This document shows, one piece after another, positions 24,357 to 31,710 of a DNA stretch of 36,275 bases. Position numbers and translations under genes: made by a program. Below the pieces are notes generated by a model, which saw only the letters and a list, made by a program, of their open reading frames with translations, did not search any database and was not told the origin of the DNA. Position 1 is the stretch's first letter. Each line of letters opens with the position of its first letter. Origin of the DNA: Alphaproteobacteria bacterium (GTDB taxonomy: Bacteria > Pseudomonadota > Alphaproteobacteria > Rhizobiales > Xanthobacteraceae); assembly GCA_005884765.1 (NCBI GenBank), contig VAZV01000166.1, positions 1 through 36,275 of the forward strand, read 5' to 3'.

Positions 24357-26320
24357 AACCCCCCGCCGTTCGCAGTCTGATCGGTGCGCTCTGGTGCCTG
24401 CTTGTCGCGTCGAGCCCCGCATGGCCGCAGGATGCCTCCCAGCAACCGCCGCCGGGCCAGCCGCCCACTCCATCGGAACAGATCGTCGGCGCAACGCATT
24501 ACGACGGCTGGTACACCTTCAACGGCAATCTGGAGAACCAGAAATATTCCCCGGCCGATCAAATCAACCCGCAGAATGTCGGCAAGCTGGAGAAAGCCTG
24601 GGAAGTTCACACCGGCGACGTCTCCGACGGCAGCGGGAAGACGCCGCTTACCGACTGGTCGGCGACCCCGCTATTCGTCAACGATACGATCTATGTCTCG
24701 ACGCCGTTCTATCGCGTGTTCGCGCTCGCGCCCGATACCGGCGAGGTCAAGTGGACCTATGATACCCACGCGGTTCTCGAGGCTTTGACCCAGCCGGATT
24801 TGAAAACGCGTGGCGTCGCCTATTGGCAGGCGGCGGCGCCGCAACCAGGCACGCCATGCCAGAAGATCGTCTACGTCGGCACCATGGATGCCAAACTGCA
24901 CGCGGTCGATGCGGACAGCGGCAAGAAATGCGAGGGCTTCGCCAATGGCGGGGTTCTCGACGTCAACCAGTGGAATACGACCAACAACAAGTGGCCGCTC
25001 TCGCTGCTACAGCCGCCGACCGTGTACAAAGATACGCTCTTCATCGGTTGGGCGGGCAGGGACTGGACCGACGCGGTGGATCCTCCGGGCACCGTGTTCG
25101 CGGTCAACGCGCAGACCGGCAAGTTGAAATGGGTATTCAACGCCCTGCCGGACGAAGTCGTCCATAAGACCGGCACGTCGAATGTTTGGGCCAGCATGTC
25201 GCTCGACGGCGAACACGGCATTCTCTACCTCCCGGTCAGTTCGCCGAGCCCGAATTTCTACGGCGGAGATCGCAAGGAAGAGCTTCCGCTCGCTACCTCG
25301 GTTACCGCGCTCGATGCCGATACCGGCAAGGTGTTGTGGAGCCGGCAAATCGTGCACCACGACCTCTGGGACTACGACACCGACTCACCGCCGGTGCTGG
25401 TGGACATCAACAAGGATGGCAGGACAATTCCTGCGCTGGTGCAGTCGAGCAAGATGGGAATATTCTTCGTGCTCAACCGTCTGACCGGCGAGCCGGTCTA
25501 CCCGATCGAAGAAAGAAAAGTGCCGCAGTCGGATGTTCCCGGCGAGCAATCCTCGCCGACCCAGCCCTATGCGGCGACGCCGGAGCCGACCGTGCCCGAC
25601 CGCTTCCCCGGCATTTCAGGGCTCGCCGACATCCTGAGCTTCGGCGAATGCAGCCGCGTCATGAAAGGCCTTCGCTACGATGGCCGTTACACGCCGCCAA
25701 GCCTGCAGGGCACTCTGGCCTATCCGTCCACCGCAGGAGGTGTCGAATGGGGCGGCGGCGCCGTCGATCCGCGCAGCGCGATCTACGTCGTCAACAGCTC
25801 CTATGTGGCGCAGATCTATCAATTGCTCGAGCGCAGGGATTACGAGGAGAGGGCGAAGAACGGCTCGTCACAGGAATATTTCCCCCAGACCGGCGCGCCT
25901 TACGGCTTCTACCTGCGCACCTTTGTCAATTTCCTCGGCATGCCCTGTTGGGATCCGCCCTATGGCACGCTGTCAGCCTACGATCTCAACAGCGGCAGGC
26001 TGCTGTGGAAGAAACCCTTTGGCGAGGTCCAGCAATGGGGCTTCTACATGCCGCAATCCTGGGGTTCGGTGACGATCGGTGCGCCCCTGATCACCAAATC
26101 GGGTCTTATCTTCATCGGAGGGTCGATGGACGCGCGGGTTCGCGCGATCGATCTCAAATCGGGAGAGGTGGTATGGCAAGCGCTGGTCGACGCGCCCGCG
26201 GTCGCAAATCCAGCGACCTACATCTACAAGGGAAAGCAGTACGTTGTGTTTGTCGCCGGCGGCAACGCGATCCTCAAGCCGCAGGCGTCCGATCAGGTCG
26301 CCGCCTTTGCGCTCAAATAG
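24353..26320 (+). CDS. PQQ-dependent dehydrogenase, membrane-glucose-dehydrogenase type
   Basis: A 655-residue periplasmic quinoprotein that oxidises sugars or polyols and passes electrons to ubiquinone. It has a signal peptide (SLIGALWCLLVASSPAWP) and an eight-bladed propeller with many tryptophan-docking repeats (for example DTGEVKWTYDT, KTGTSNVWASM and NSGRLLWKKPFGEVQQWGF). The motif IVHHDLWDYDTDSPPVLVDI (about residues 334-353) matches the catalytic-aspartate region of E. coli Gcd, and QSSKMGIFFVLNRLTGEPVYPIEER matches its PQQ-contact lysine region. The end (FIGGSMDARVRAIDLKSG, then GKQYVVFVAGG) also matches. Unlike Gcd it lacks N-terminal membrane helices; these appear to be supplied by the overlapping upstream gene. 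The substrate cannot be read from sequence, and pqq synthesis genes are not in the window. Confidence 0.92.
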   Translation: MKPPAVRSLIGALWCLLVASSPAWPQDASQQPPPGQPPTPSEQIVGATHYDGWYTFNGNLENQKYSPADQINPQNVGKLEKAWEVHTGDVSDGSGKTPLTDWSATPLFVNDTIYVSTPFYRVFALAPDTGEVKWTYDTHAVLEALTQPDLKTRGVAYWQAAAPQPGTPCQKIVYVGTMDAKLHAVDADSGKKCEGFANGGVLDVNQWNTTNNKWPLSLLQPPTVYKDTLFIGWAGRDWTDAVDPPGTVFAVNAQTGKLKWVFNALPDEVVHKTGTSNVWASMSLDGEHGILYLPVSSPSPNFYGGDRKEELPLATSVTALDADTGKVLWSRQIVHHDLWDYDTDSPPVLVDINKDGRTIPALVQSSKMGIFFVLNRLTGEPVYPIEERKVPQSDVPGEQSSPTQPYAATPEPTVPDRFPGISGLADILSFGECSRVMKGLRYDGRYTPPSLQGTLAYPSTAGGVEWGGGAVDPRSAIYVVNSSYVAQIYQLLERRDYEERAKNGSSQEYFPQTGAPYGFYLRTFVNFLGMPCWDPPYGTLSAYDLNSGRLLWKKPFGEVQQWGFYMPQSWGSVTIGAPLITKSGLIFIGGSMDARVRAIDLKSGEVVWQALVDAPAVANPATYIYKGKQYVVFVAGGNAILKPQASDQVAAFALK

Positions 26321-26466
26321 AGCCGAGCGCGAGAGCGCGGGACATGCCATCTCGGGCGTGACCGAGGTGCTTTCCGTAGACGATCTCGGCGCGCGGACCA
26401 TGGCGGAGTATCGCTGCGGCAACAACTCGCACGCGTGATCTGATTTCCGCGTCGCGGTCTGCCGAC

Positions 26467-26481
26467 TTAACCCGCCCTTAA
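26467..26481. promoter_or_regulatory. Exact CtrA-type box upstream of the 82-residue protein gene
   Basis: TTAA-CCCGCCC-TTAA matches the full CtrA consensus TTAA-N7-TTAA, 80 bases before the ATG at 26561. It is the second exact match noticed in this window; both lie between genes. Confidence 0.6.
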
Positions 26482-26560
26482 CCATCCCATTCCAAGAATT
26501 CGGACCAAGGCCGTTCACCGAAGATGGGGGCGTCGCCAATGGAAACAGAAGGGATGCGTG

Positions 26561-26809
26561 ATGGAATTTGAGACGCTTTTTGCAAAGACTCCGGCGACGA
26601 TCGAGGAGATCAAGGCCCGGGTGAGTTACGCGCTTGCGCGCCATCCGCTCTGCCGGAATGTGCGGTTCGATATCGTCAGCGTGCCCCGCACCTCAAGGGG
26701 CGGCAACTGGACCATCAGCCTGCAGTCGGTAGAGCCGCGCGCGCTGTGGGAAGCCTCCGATATCGTGGCCGACATCCAGGCCGCCTACGATCTTTCCGCC
26801 GCAGCCTGA
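26561..26809 (+). CDS. Small hypothetical protein, putative CtrA target
   Basis: An 82-residue soluble protein, MEFETLFAKTPATIEEIKARVSYALARHP at the start, with one cysteine in HPLCRNVRFDIVSV, then a strand-rich part (GGNWTISLQSVEPRALWEA) and a helix (ASDIVADIQAAYDLSAA). The alternating pattern suggests a small alpha/beta fold. I do not recognise a named family. AGAAGGG lies 7 bases before ATG 26561, a good site. A full CtrA-type box is upstream, so it may be cell-cycle controlled. Confidence 0.75.
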   Translation: MEFETLFAKTPATIEEIKARVSYALARHPLCRNVRFDIVSVPRTSRGGNWTISLQSVEPRALWEASDIVADIQAAYDLSAAA

Positions 26810-26932
26810 TTTGCGGCGGTTCCAGCACGATTTCCCACAATTTTCGTATCGCGGCGGCACGGTTAAGCCTTAATTGCCGTTCAGTTTTCTGCAAATTAAG
26901 CCGCGCTTGGGGCGCGGTTAGGGGAGCACTGT

Positions 26933-27601
26933 TTGACCAAAGCCGTCACTATCATTGCGATGACTTGTTTGCTCGTGGCGGGGGCTGCGGCCACCAGCAT
27001 TCTCGGCCGCGACAGCGTGCCCGCGGCGGGCATTGCAACGGAACCGGCGGTCGTCAACAGCCCGGTCGTCGCCAATCGCGAAAACAAATCCGACAAATTG
27101 AGCGTGATGAAGCTCGCGCTCGCGTCGTTCGAGCCCCCGCAGACGACCGCCAGCTTCAGCGAGCCGCTGCGCCAGGCCTATGCGGCGAGCTCGTCCGCCG
27201 ACATCGAAGCGGCGAAAGTGGTAACTGCGCCGGCGCTGCCGGTCGCGCCGGCTGTGCCCGCGAAACCCAAGGCCGCGAGCAAGCCGCCGCCGCAGAAAAC
27301 CTACGCGCTGCTCAGCGACGTCCAGATCGCCGGCATCAAGGAACGCTTAAGACTTTCGGCCTCGCAGGAATCCTACTGGCCGGCGGTGGAAACCGCGCTA
27401 CGCGCCGTGGCGCGCAAGATCCACGCCACGCGCCAGACCGATCCGAACGCGGGTCCGCCGATCGATCCGGACTCGGCGGAGGTGCAGGAACTGAAATCGG
27501 CCGCGATGCCGCTGTTGTTCCAGTTGCGCGAAGACCAAAAGGACGAGGTGCGCAAGCTCGCCCGCATCATCGGGCTTGAAAAAGTCGCCGCGCAGATTTG
27601 A
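26933..27601 (+). CDS. Exported hypothetical protein with helical C-terminal domain
   Basis: A 222-residue protein that seems to start at TTG 26933, preceded by AGGGGAG at normal spacing. A signal peptide covers about residues 1-24 (VTIIAMTCLLVAGAAATS). The middle is rich in Ala, Pro and Lys (ALPVAPAVPAKPKAASKPPP). The C-terminal 100 residues are helical (ALLSDVQIAGIKERLRL, QESYWPAVETALRAVARKI, LLFQLREDQKDEVRKLARI), in a pattern like the LTXXQ/Spy-type periplasmic proteins of Bradyrhizobium. The resemblance is weak and function is unknown. It follows the 82-residue protein gene by 123 bases; TTAAGCC occurs twice in that gap (26863, 26896). Confidence 0.75.
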   Translation: MTKAVTIIAMTCLLVAGAAATSILGRDSVPAAGIATEPAVVNSPVVANRENKSDKLSVMKLALASFEPPQTTASFSEPLRQAYAASSSADIEAAKVVTAPALPVAPAVPAKPKAASKPPPQKTYALLSDVQIAGIKERLRLSASQESYWPAVETALRAVARKIHATRQTDPNAGPPIDPDSAEVQELKSAAMPLLFQLREDQKDEVRKLARIIGLEKVAAQI

Positions 27602-27654
27602 GCGCGGCGCGCACGTTTCAACTCTGATTTCACTCATTAGATCGCAGCCAGGGC

Positions 27655-27903
27655 TCACCCGCCGTGGGCTTCCACGACCTTGCGGCAGGAGACGGAGAGC
27701 TGCGCCTTGTTGTTGCGCAGGCACGCCTGCATCTGCGGTGGCTTGCCGACGAACTGCGAGCACAACGATTCGGCATCGCTGCGACAGGCCATCTTCTCCT
27801 GCATGCTCGGCGCAACTTGCGCCATGGCCGGGGACAGGCCCGCCAGCAAGAAGACACTTGCGATCGCGGACGAGAGTTTCACTGACTTTTTCACGGGGTT
27901 CAC
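27655..27903 (-). CDS. Small secreted cysteine-containing protein
   Basis: An 82-residue protein with a signal peptide (KLSSAIASVFLLAGLSPAMA-QVA) and a mature part of about 54 residues. The four cysteines are spaced MACRSDAESLCSQF, then QACLRNNKAQLSVSCRK, the layout of the short cysteine-rich-repeat proteins common in rhizobia. The two pairs probably form disulfides in the periplasm. Translation seems to begin at GTG 27903; GGAAAG lies directly before it at short spacing, and no Met occurs before the signal peptide. It converges with the gene ending at 27601. Confidence 0.75.
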   Translation of the reverse strand: MNPVKKSVKLSSAIASVFLLAGLSPAMAQVAPSMQEKMACRSDAESLCSQFVGKPPQMQACLRNNKAQLSVSCRKVVEAHGG

Positions 27904-27973
27904 CTTTCCAAGAGTTCATGTGGGGCTTTGTGATTAAGCGCGGCGAACATCGTCGAGGTGGCGCCCAGGGTCC

Positions 27974-27991
27974 ATGCCATGTTCATGGCAT
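27974..27991. repeat. 18-bp inverted repeat in an intergenic region
   Basis: ATGCCATG-TT-CATGGCAT is a perfect 8+8 inverted repeat located 71 bases upstream of the cysteine-containing protein gene (start 27903) and 177 before the gene at 28168. It could be an operator or a small hairpin; nothing else indicates function. Confidence 0.35.
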
Positions 27992-28167
27992 CCGGCAATC
28001 CCTGCAAAATAGCGGTCTTCAGGCCTGAAACGATGGAATCTGCCCTTCGCGGCCGACCCCCCATCTTCATGGCATATCGCAGCATCCAGCCATGGCCCAT
28101 GTACATCCGCGTCGGCTGCGAAGACCAATCGGTCCGTCGCAAGGCCGCCTGAAACAGGAGAGATACC

Positions 28168-28443
28168 ATGTCGAACAAATCAAAATGGGTGAGTGCTGCC
28201 GTCGCCCTGACGGCCCTTTCAACGCTGGCGACGGTTTCGCTGACCGCTGCGCCCGCCGAGGCGGCGGTGGTTTATTGCAAGACCGCCGGCGTGCCGCAAG
28301 GTTGCGTGGTTCGCACCGCCCCCGTTGTCGTGGCGCCAGTTCGCGTTGCCCCCATCGCTCCCGTCACCGTGCGGCATGTCGGTTATACCCGCGTGACCCC
28401 CTATGGCGTGCGGCACGTCGGCTACACCCGCGTGCGCCGCTGA
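28168..28443 (+). CDS. Small secreted Val/Pro-rich hypothetical protein
   Basis: A 91-residue protein with a clear signal peptide (VSAAVALTALSTLATVSLTAAPAEA) and a mature part of about 58 residues. This contains two cysteines (YCKTAGVPQGCVV), a Val/Ala/Pro tract, and the sequence VRHVGYTRV twice near the end, separated by five residues. The pattern of the first part is widespread in small Bradyrhizobium secreted proteins. GGAGAG lies just before ATG 28168. It converges with the histidine kinase gene, 13 bases away. Function is unknown. Confidence 0.75.
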   Translation: MSNKSKWVSAAVALTALSTLATVSLTAAPAEAAVVYCKTAGVPQGCVVRTAPVVVAPVRVAPIAPVTVRHVGYTRVTPYGVRHVGYTRVRR

Positions 28444-28456
28444 TGATCGGCGCGGC

Positions 28457-30379
28457 TCAAGCGCCGGCGGCGTCGCTATCCGGAAAGCGGCGAGGCAGTG
28501 TCAGCCTCACGCGCGTGCCGCCGGCGGTCGAGACCAAATCGAGTACCGCGCCGCAGCGTGCGGCGCGGCTTCGCATGTTGCGCAGGCCGCGCGCCGCTTT
28601 CTGACCGAGCGCGGCGGCTGCGCCATCGCCCGTGAGCGCAAATCCGTTGCCGTCGTCTTCGACGCTGATGCAGCCATAAACGCCCGACGCGTCGGTAAGG
28701 GTTTCGATGGTGACCATGATGCGGCGCGCGCGAGCATGCTTGACGGCATTGGTCAAAGCCTCATCCAGAAGCCGCACGATCTGGATGACGTGCCACGGCC
28801 GCAATTCGGGATAGACCGGCAGGCCCTGTGGCGACACCGCTCGCCAGTCCAGCGCGATATCATGCGGACGCAACTGCGCGGTGGCGCGCTCGCGCCACGA
28901 TCCGAGCGCCAGCATCAGGTCGCCGCCGATGTCGTCCATCGAATCGATGACAAGGCGAAGATCCTTTAGCGCCGCTCGGGCCGCTTCGCCGATCGGCGCG
29001 CCCGCCTCGCCGCGTTCGCTGAGCGCGACGATGCTGACGAGCTGGCCGCCCAATCCGTCATGAAGGTCGCGCATCAACCGCGTGCGCTCCAGCGCCAGTG
29101 CCGCGGCGCGGGCGCGCTCCTCCTCGCGGGCGAAGCTCGCCTTCAATTTGTCCTCGGCCTGGCGCACCTGGGTGACCAGGCGGGCGGCAAAGCCGTCGAC
29201 CTGATTGAGCGCGCGGGCAAATCGCCAGGTCAGCCCGGCGCCGATCGCGACCAGCAGCGCCGAATAGGACAAGCGCGCGACGAAGATCCGCCCGTCGGGC
29301 GCGATCTGGAGCACCGAGAGCATGTCGCGAATCCAACAGCTCAACACGATCGTGACGGCGCAGCCCAGCACGAAGCTTGCAACGTCGTGTCGCTTCAACA
29401 CCGACCGCGCGACGATCAGCGCCAACAGCACCAGATAGAGACCAATTGTCGGCACGCCAACGAATAGAAAGAATTCGCTGATCAGCGCCTGGTCTCCGAA
29501 CAGCCCGACCGCGACCAGCAGCAGGCCGGGAGCAAAGATCAGCGCCCCGTAGCGCGGCCATCGGCCACCGAGAAACAGCATCGCAAAGGTCAGGACGAAA
29601 CCGCTTTCCAGCGGCGCCGAGGTGATCAGGATCGCGTTCAGCCTGGAATATTGCGACTGGTCCGCCGCTGTCGGCAAGAACGCCTGCGCAACACCGAGCG
29701 TCATCGCGGCTGCGAGCAGGCCGTACGCCGGCTCATGACGGCGCACCGCCCACATGATGGTCAGGATCACGGCGAGGATCGCCTGCCACGCGGAAAACAC
29801 CACCGGCAGGGTGACGAACACCAGCGTCCGCTGTTCGTAATAGGGACGCAGTACCGGATCCGGACCGGCATAGATGCTGTCGAGGAATCCGGTCAGCGGA
29901 CCCCACACAAACAGCCGAACAGCGAGATTGTTCTCTCCCTCGTGAAGCAGCGAGGCCGGAATGACCGCGATCTCTGGAGCATTGCGATCGGGCCGGTTGG
30001 CTGCCGGATCGCGCCTCGAGTCCAGGATCACGACGCCGTTGACGGCAACCTCGACCCCATTGTTGAAGCGCGGCAAATACACCGACCAGGCGCGTTGCGC
30101 CTCGCTGCTCGACCAAACGAACTGGCCGGAGTAGAGCGGCGGATCATTCATCGAAAACCGCGAAGAGGTATAGTGCGGCAGCGTAACGCCACGCTCGGTG
30201 CCGCCTTCTTTTGTGTTGAACGCGTTCACGAGATAGCCGGCGGGAGGCTGCGGCAGCGACTGATGCAGCACGAACACGCAGGCGATCGCGATCAGCACCT
30301 GGACCAGGGCGTATTGCGTAAGGCGCGAAGCCCGCAGCCGCCGGCGCTGGCGGCCGGGCAACGCCGGTTTCGCCGCCAT
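28457..30379 (-). CDS. Membrane sensor histidine kinase (NarL-type, sugar-binding-like sensor)
   Basis: The 640-residue kinase has an N-terminal helix (YALVQVLIAIACVFVLH), a periplasmic domain of about 160 residues, six to seven membrane helices, a coiled segment and a HisKA_3/HATPase core. The phosphorylated His is H440 in LMRDLHDGLGGQL; the N box has N544 in DEALTNAVKHA; the G box is EDDGNGFA. The periplasmic part (VEVAVNGVVILDSRRDP, then IPASLLHEGENNLAVRLFVWG) looks like the galactose-binding jelly-roll of 7TMR-DISM sensors, suggesting carbohydrate sensing. ATG 30379 is five bases after the response-regulator stop, with CGGAG overlapping as its site. A longer frame to 30550 would overlap that gene and is rejected. 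Confidence 0.9.
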   Translation of the reverse strand: MAAKPALPGRQRRRLRASRLTQYALVQVLIAIACVFVLHQSLPQPPAGYLVNAFNTKEGGTERGVTLPHYTSSRFSMNDPPLYSGQFVWSSSEAQRAWSVYLPRFNNGVEVAVNGVVILDSRRDPAANRPDRNAPEIAVIPASLLHEGENNLAVRLFVWGPLTGFLDSIYAGPDPVLRPYYEQRTLVFVTLPVVFSAWQAILAVILTIMWAVRRHEPAYGLLAAAMTLGVAQAFLPTAADQSQYSRLNAILITSAPLESGFVLTFAMLFLGGRWPRYGALIFAPGLLLVAVGLFGDQALISEFFLFVGVPTIGLYLVLLALIVARSVLKRHDVASFVLGCAVTIVLSCWIRDMLSVLQIAPDGRIFVARLSYSALLVAIGAGLTWRFARALNQVDGFAARLVTQVRQAEDKLKASFAREEERARAAALALERTRLMRDLHDGLGGQLVSIVALSERGEAGAPIGEAARAALKDLRLVIDSMDDIGGDLMLALGSWRERATAQLRPHDIALDWRAVSPQGLPVYPELRPWHVIQIVRLLDEALTNAVKHARARRIMVTIETLTDASGVYGCISVEDDGNGFALTGDGAAAALGQKAARGLRNMRSRAARCGAVLDLVSTAGGTRVRLTLPRRFPDSDAAGA

Positions 30380-30384
30380 CTCCG

Positions 30385-31062
30385 TCACAGTCGGATCAAG
30401 CCCTGCTGGAGCGCCTCGAATACCGCTTCGCCCCGGGTGTGGACTTCGAGCTTGCGGTAGATGTTCTTGATGTGGCCCGGCACGGTCTGGCGCGATAATC
30501 CAAGATGGCCCGCGATCTCGGCATAGCTGAAGCCTTTGGCGATACCCCACAGGATATCGATTTCGCGCGGTGTCAGCCTCACCGTATCGAGTACCGGCCC
30601 GGGCGCGGGTTCGGGATGGTTTTGCGTCCTGCGCACGATGAAGCGGGCGATCGAGGCCGAAATTGGCGAATGCCCGGCGACGAGTTCGTGAACGGTCGCC
30701 GCGATATCGGTCGGGAACGCATCCTTGAGCAAATAGCCGGTGGCGCCGACCGTGATGGCTGAGATCACGCTCTCTTCGTCGCCCAGAATGGAGATCACCA
30801 TGATCTCGGTCGCGGGAAAGCGCCGCCGCGTCTCGCGGATCAATTCGACGCCGTGTCCATCCGGCAGTTGCAGATCGGTCAGCAGCACCTTCGGGCCGCT
30901 TTCCGTCAGGCAGGCGCGGGCCTCGGCCAGCGTCGCAGCGGCGGTGACCTGAAATCCGGCCTTGGCCAGCGCGTCCTGCAGCCGCCAGGATGTCGGCGCA
31001 TCATCCTCGACAAGCAAAACCGTGATTGCCTGCGAAGGACGCTCGTCGCTCAACTCGGTCAT
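30385..31062 (-). CDS. NarL/LuxR-family response regulator
   Basis: The 225-residue protein has an N-terminal receiver domain (LLVEDDAPTS with the acidic pair, phospho-acceptor D63 in LLTDLQLPDGHG, and K113 in GYLLKDAF) and a C-terminal LuxR-type helix-turn-helix (LTPREIDILWGIAKGFSYAEIAGHLGLSRQTVPGHIKNIYRKL). The usual Val-Lys after the recognition Thr is Val-Pro here (SRQTVPGHI; most have TVKxH), a small departure. ATG 31062 was chosen over TTG 31065 directly before it. The kinase gene follows after 5 bases in the same operon, so the pair is very probably cognate. Target genes are not visible. Confidence 0.92.
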   Translation of the reverse strand: MTELSDERPSQAITVLLVEDDAPTSWRLQDALAKAGFQVTAAATLAEARACLTESGPKVLLTDLQLPDGHGVELIRETRRRFPATEIMVISILGDEESVISAITVGATGYLLKDAFPTDIAATVHELVAGHSPISASIARFIVRRTQNHPEPAPGPVLDTVRLTPREIDILWGIAKGFSYAEIAGHLGLSRQTVPGHIKNIYRKLEVHTRGEAVFEALQQGLIRL

Positions 31063-31191
31063 CAACCCTGCCTCTGCCGCTGTTGGCGCGGCCGACGCAG
31101 TCTAACCCCGCCGCCACCCTTTACGACAGCCATATTCATGGGGGTGCGGCTTAACGAGGTGCGGCGGCGGGAGGATGATGTTGACGCGAGC

Positions 31192-31485
31192 TCACGCCAC
31201 CGCGGCGATGATCCTGTCGGTTTCGGCTTCGGAAAATACTTTGATCGTCGTCGTGCGCAGGTTCCCTCCCGATGCCAGCGAGAGGACGAACTTGGCGACG
31301 CTCTCCTCGTCACGGGCTTCCACATGGATGATGAGATCGTAGGCTCCCAGTGCGAGGTAACCGGCTTTGATCTCCACACCGAATTTTTTGGCTGTTTCCC
31401 GCGCCGCGGCTCGGCGGCTCGGCGCATCCTTGATGTTGCGAATAGCCTGATCGGTGTAATTGCAGAGAAGCATGTACATGGACAT
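31192..31485 (-). CDS. GYD-domain protein
   Basis: The 97-residue protein matches the GYD family, small ferredoxin-fold proteins of unknown function: MSMYMLLCNYTDQAIRNIKD at the start, the strand GAYDLIIHVEARDEESVAKF that holds the name-giving motif (here G-A-Y-D), and FSEAETDRIIAAV at the end. ATG 31485 has an excellent site, AAGGGAGG. The upstream in-frame codon at 31506 would remove this site. It is divergent from aspA across 225 bp. GYD proteins are dimeric or oligomeric in related folds; no partner is evident. Confidence 0.88.
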   Translation of the reverse strand: MSMYMLLCNYTDQAIRNIKDAPSRRAAARETAKKFGVEIKAGYLALGAYDLIIHVEARDEESVAKFVLSLASGGNLRTTTIKVFSEAETDRIIAAVA

Positions 31486-31710
31486 AGCAACCTCCCTTGA
31501 TCGCAACCTCTTTTGATCGTCGGGCTCTTTCGGTCCAACGCCGGAGAATTATGCCACAGATCGCAGAATGTGCCGAGACCTCACGCGCAGCGCGTCAGAC
31601 AGGAACCCTTTGCGCGGCGCGAGACAAAGTCCCAGCGGCAGTCAACGGGACTTGGAAACTGCGCCTCAGCCTGATCTTATCAGGTTCCACGAATACCCCG
31701 GAGGCTTTCG

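Noticed and set aside
26863..26902. Repeated TTAAGCC motifs before the gene at 26933 as CtrA sites
   Set aside because: The spacing does not fit TTAA-N7-TTAA; each is at best a half-site.
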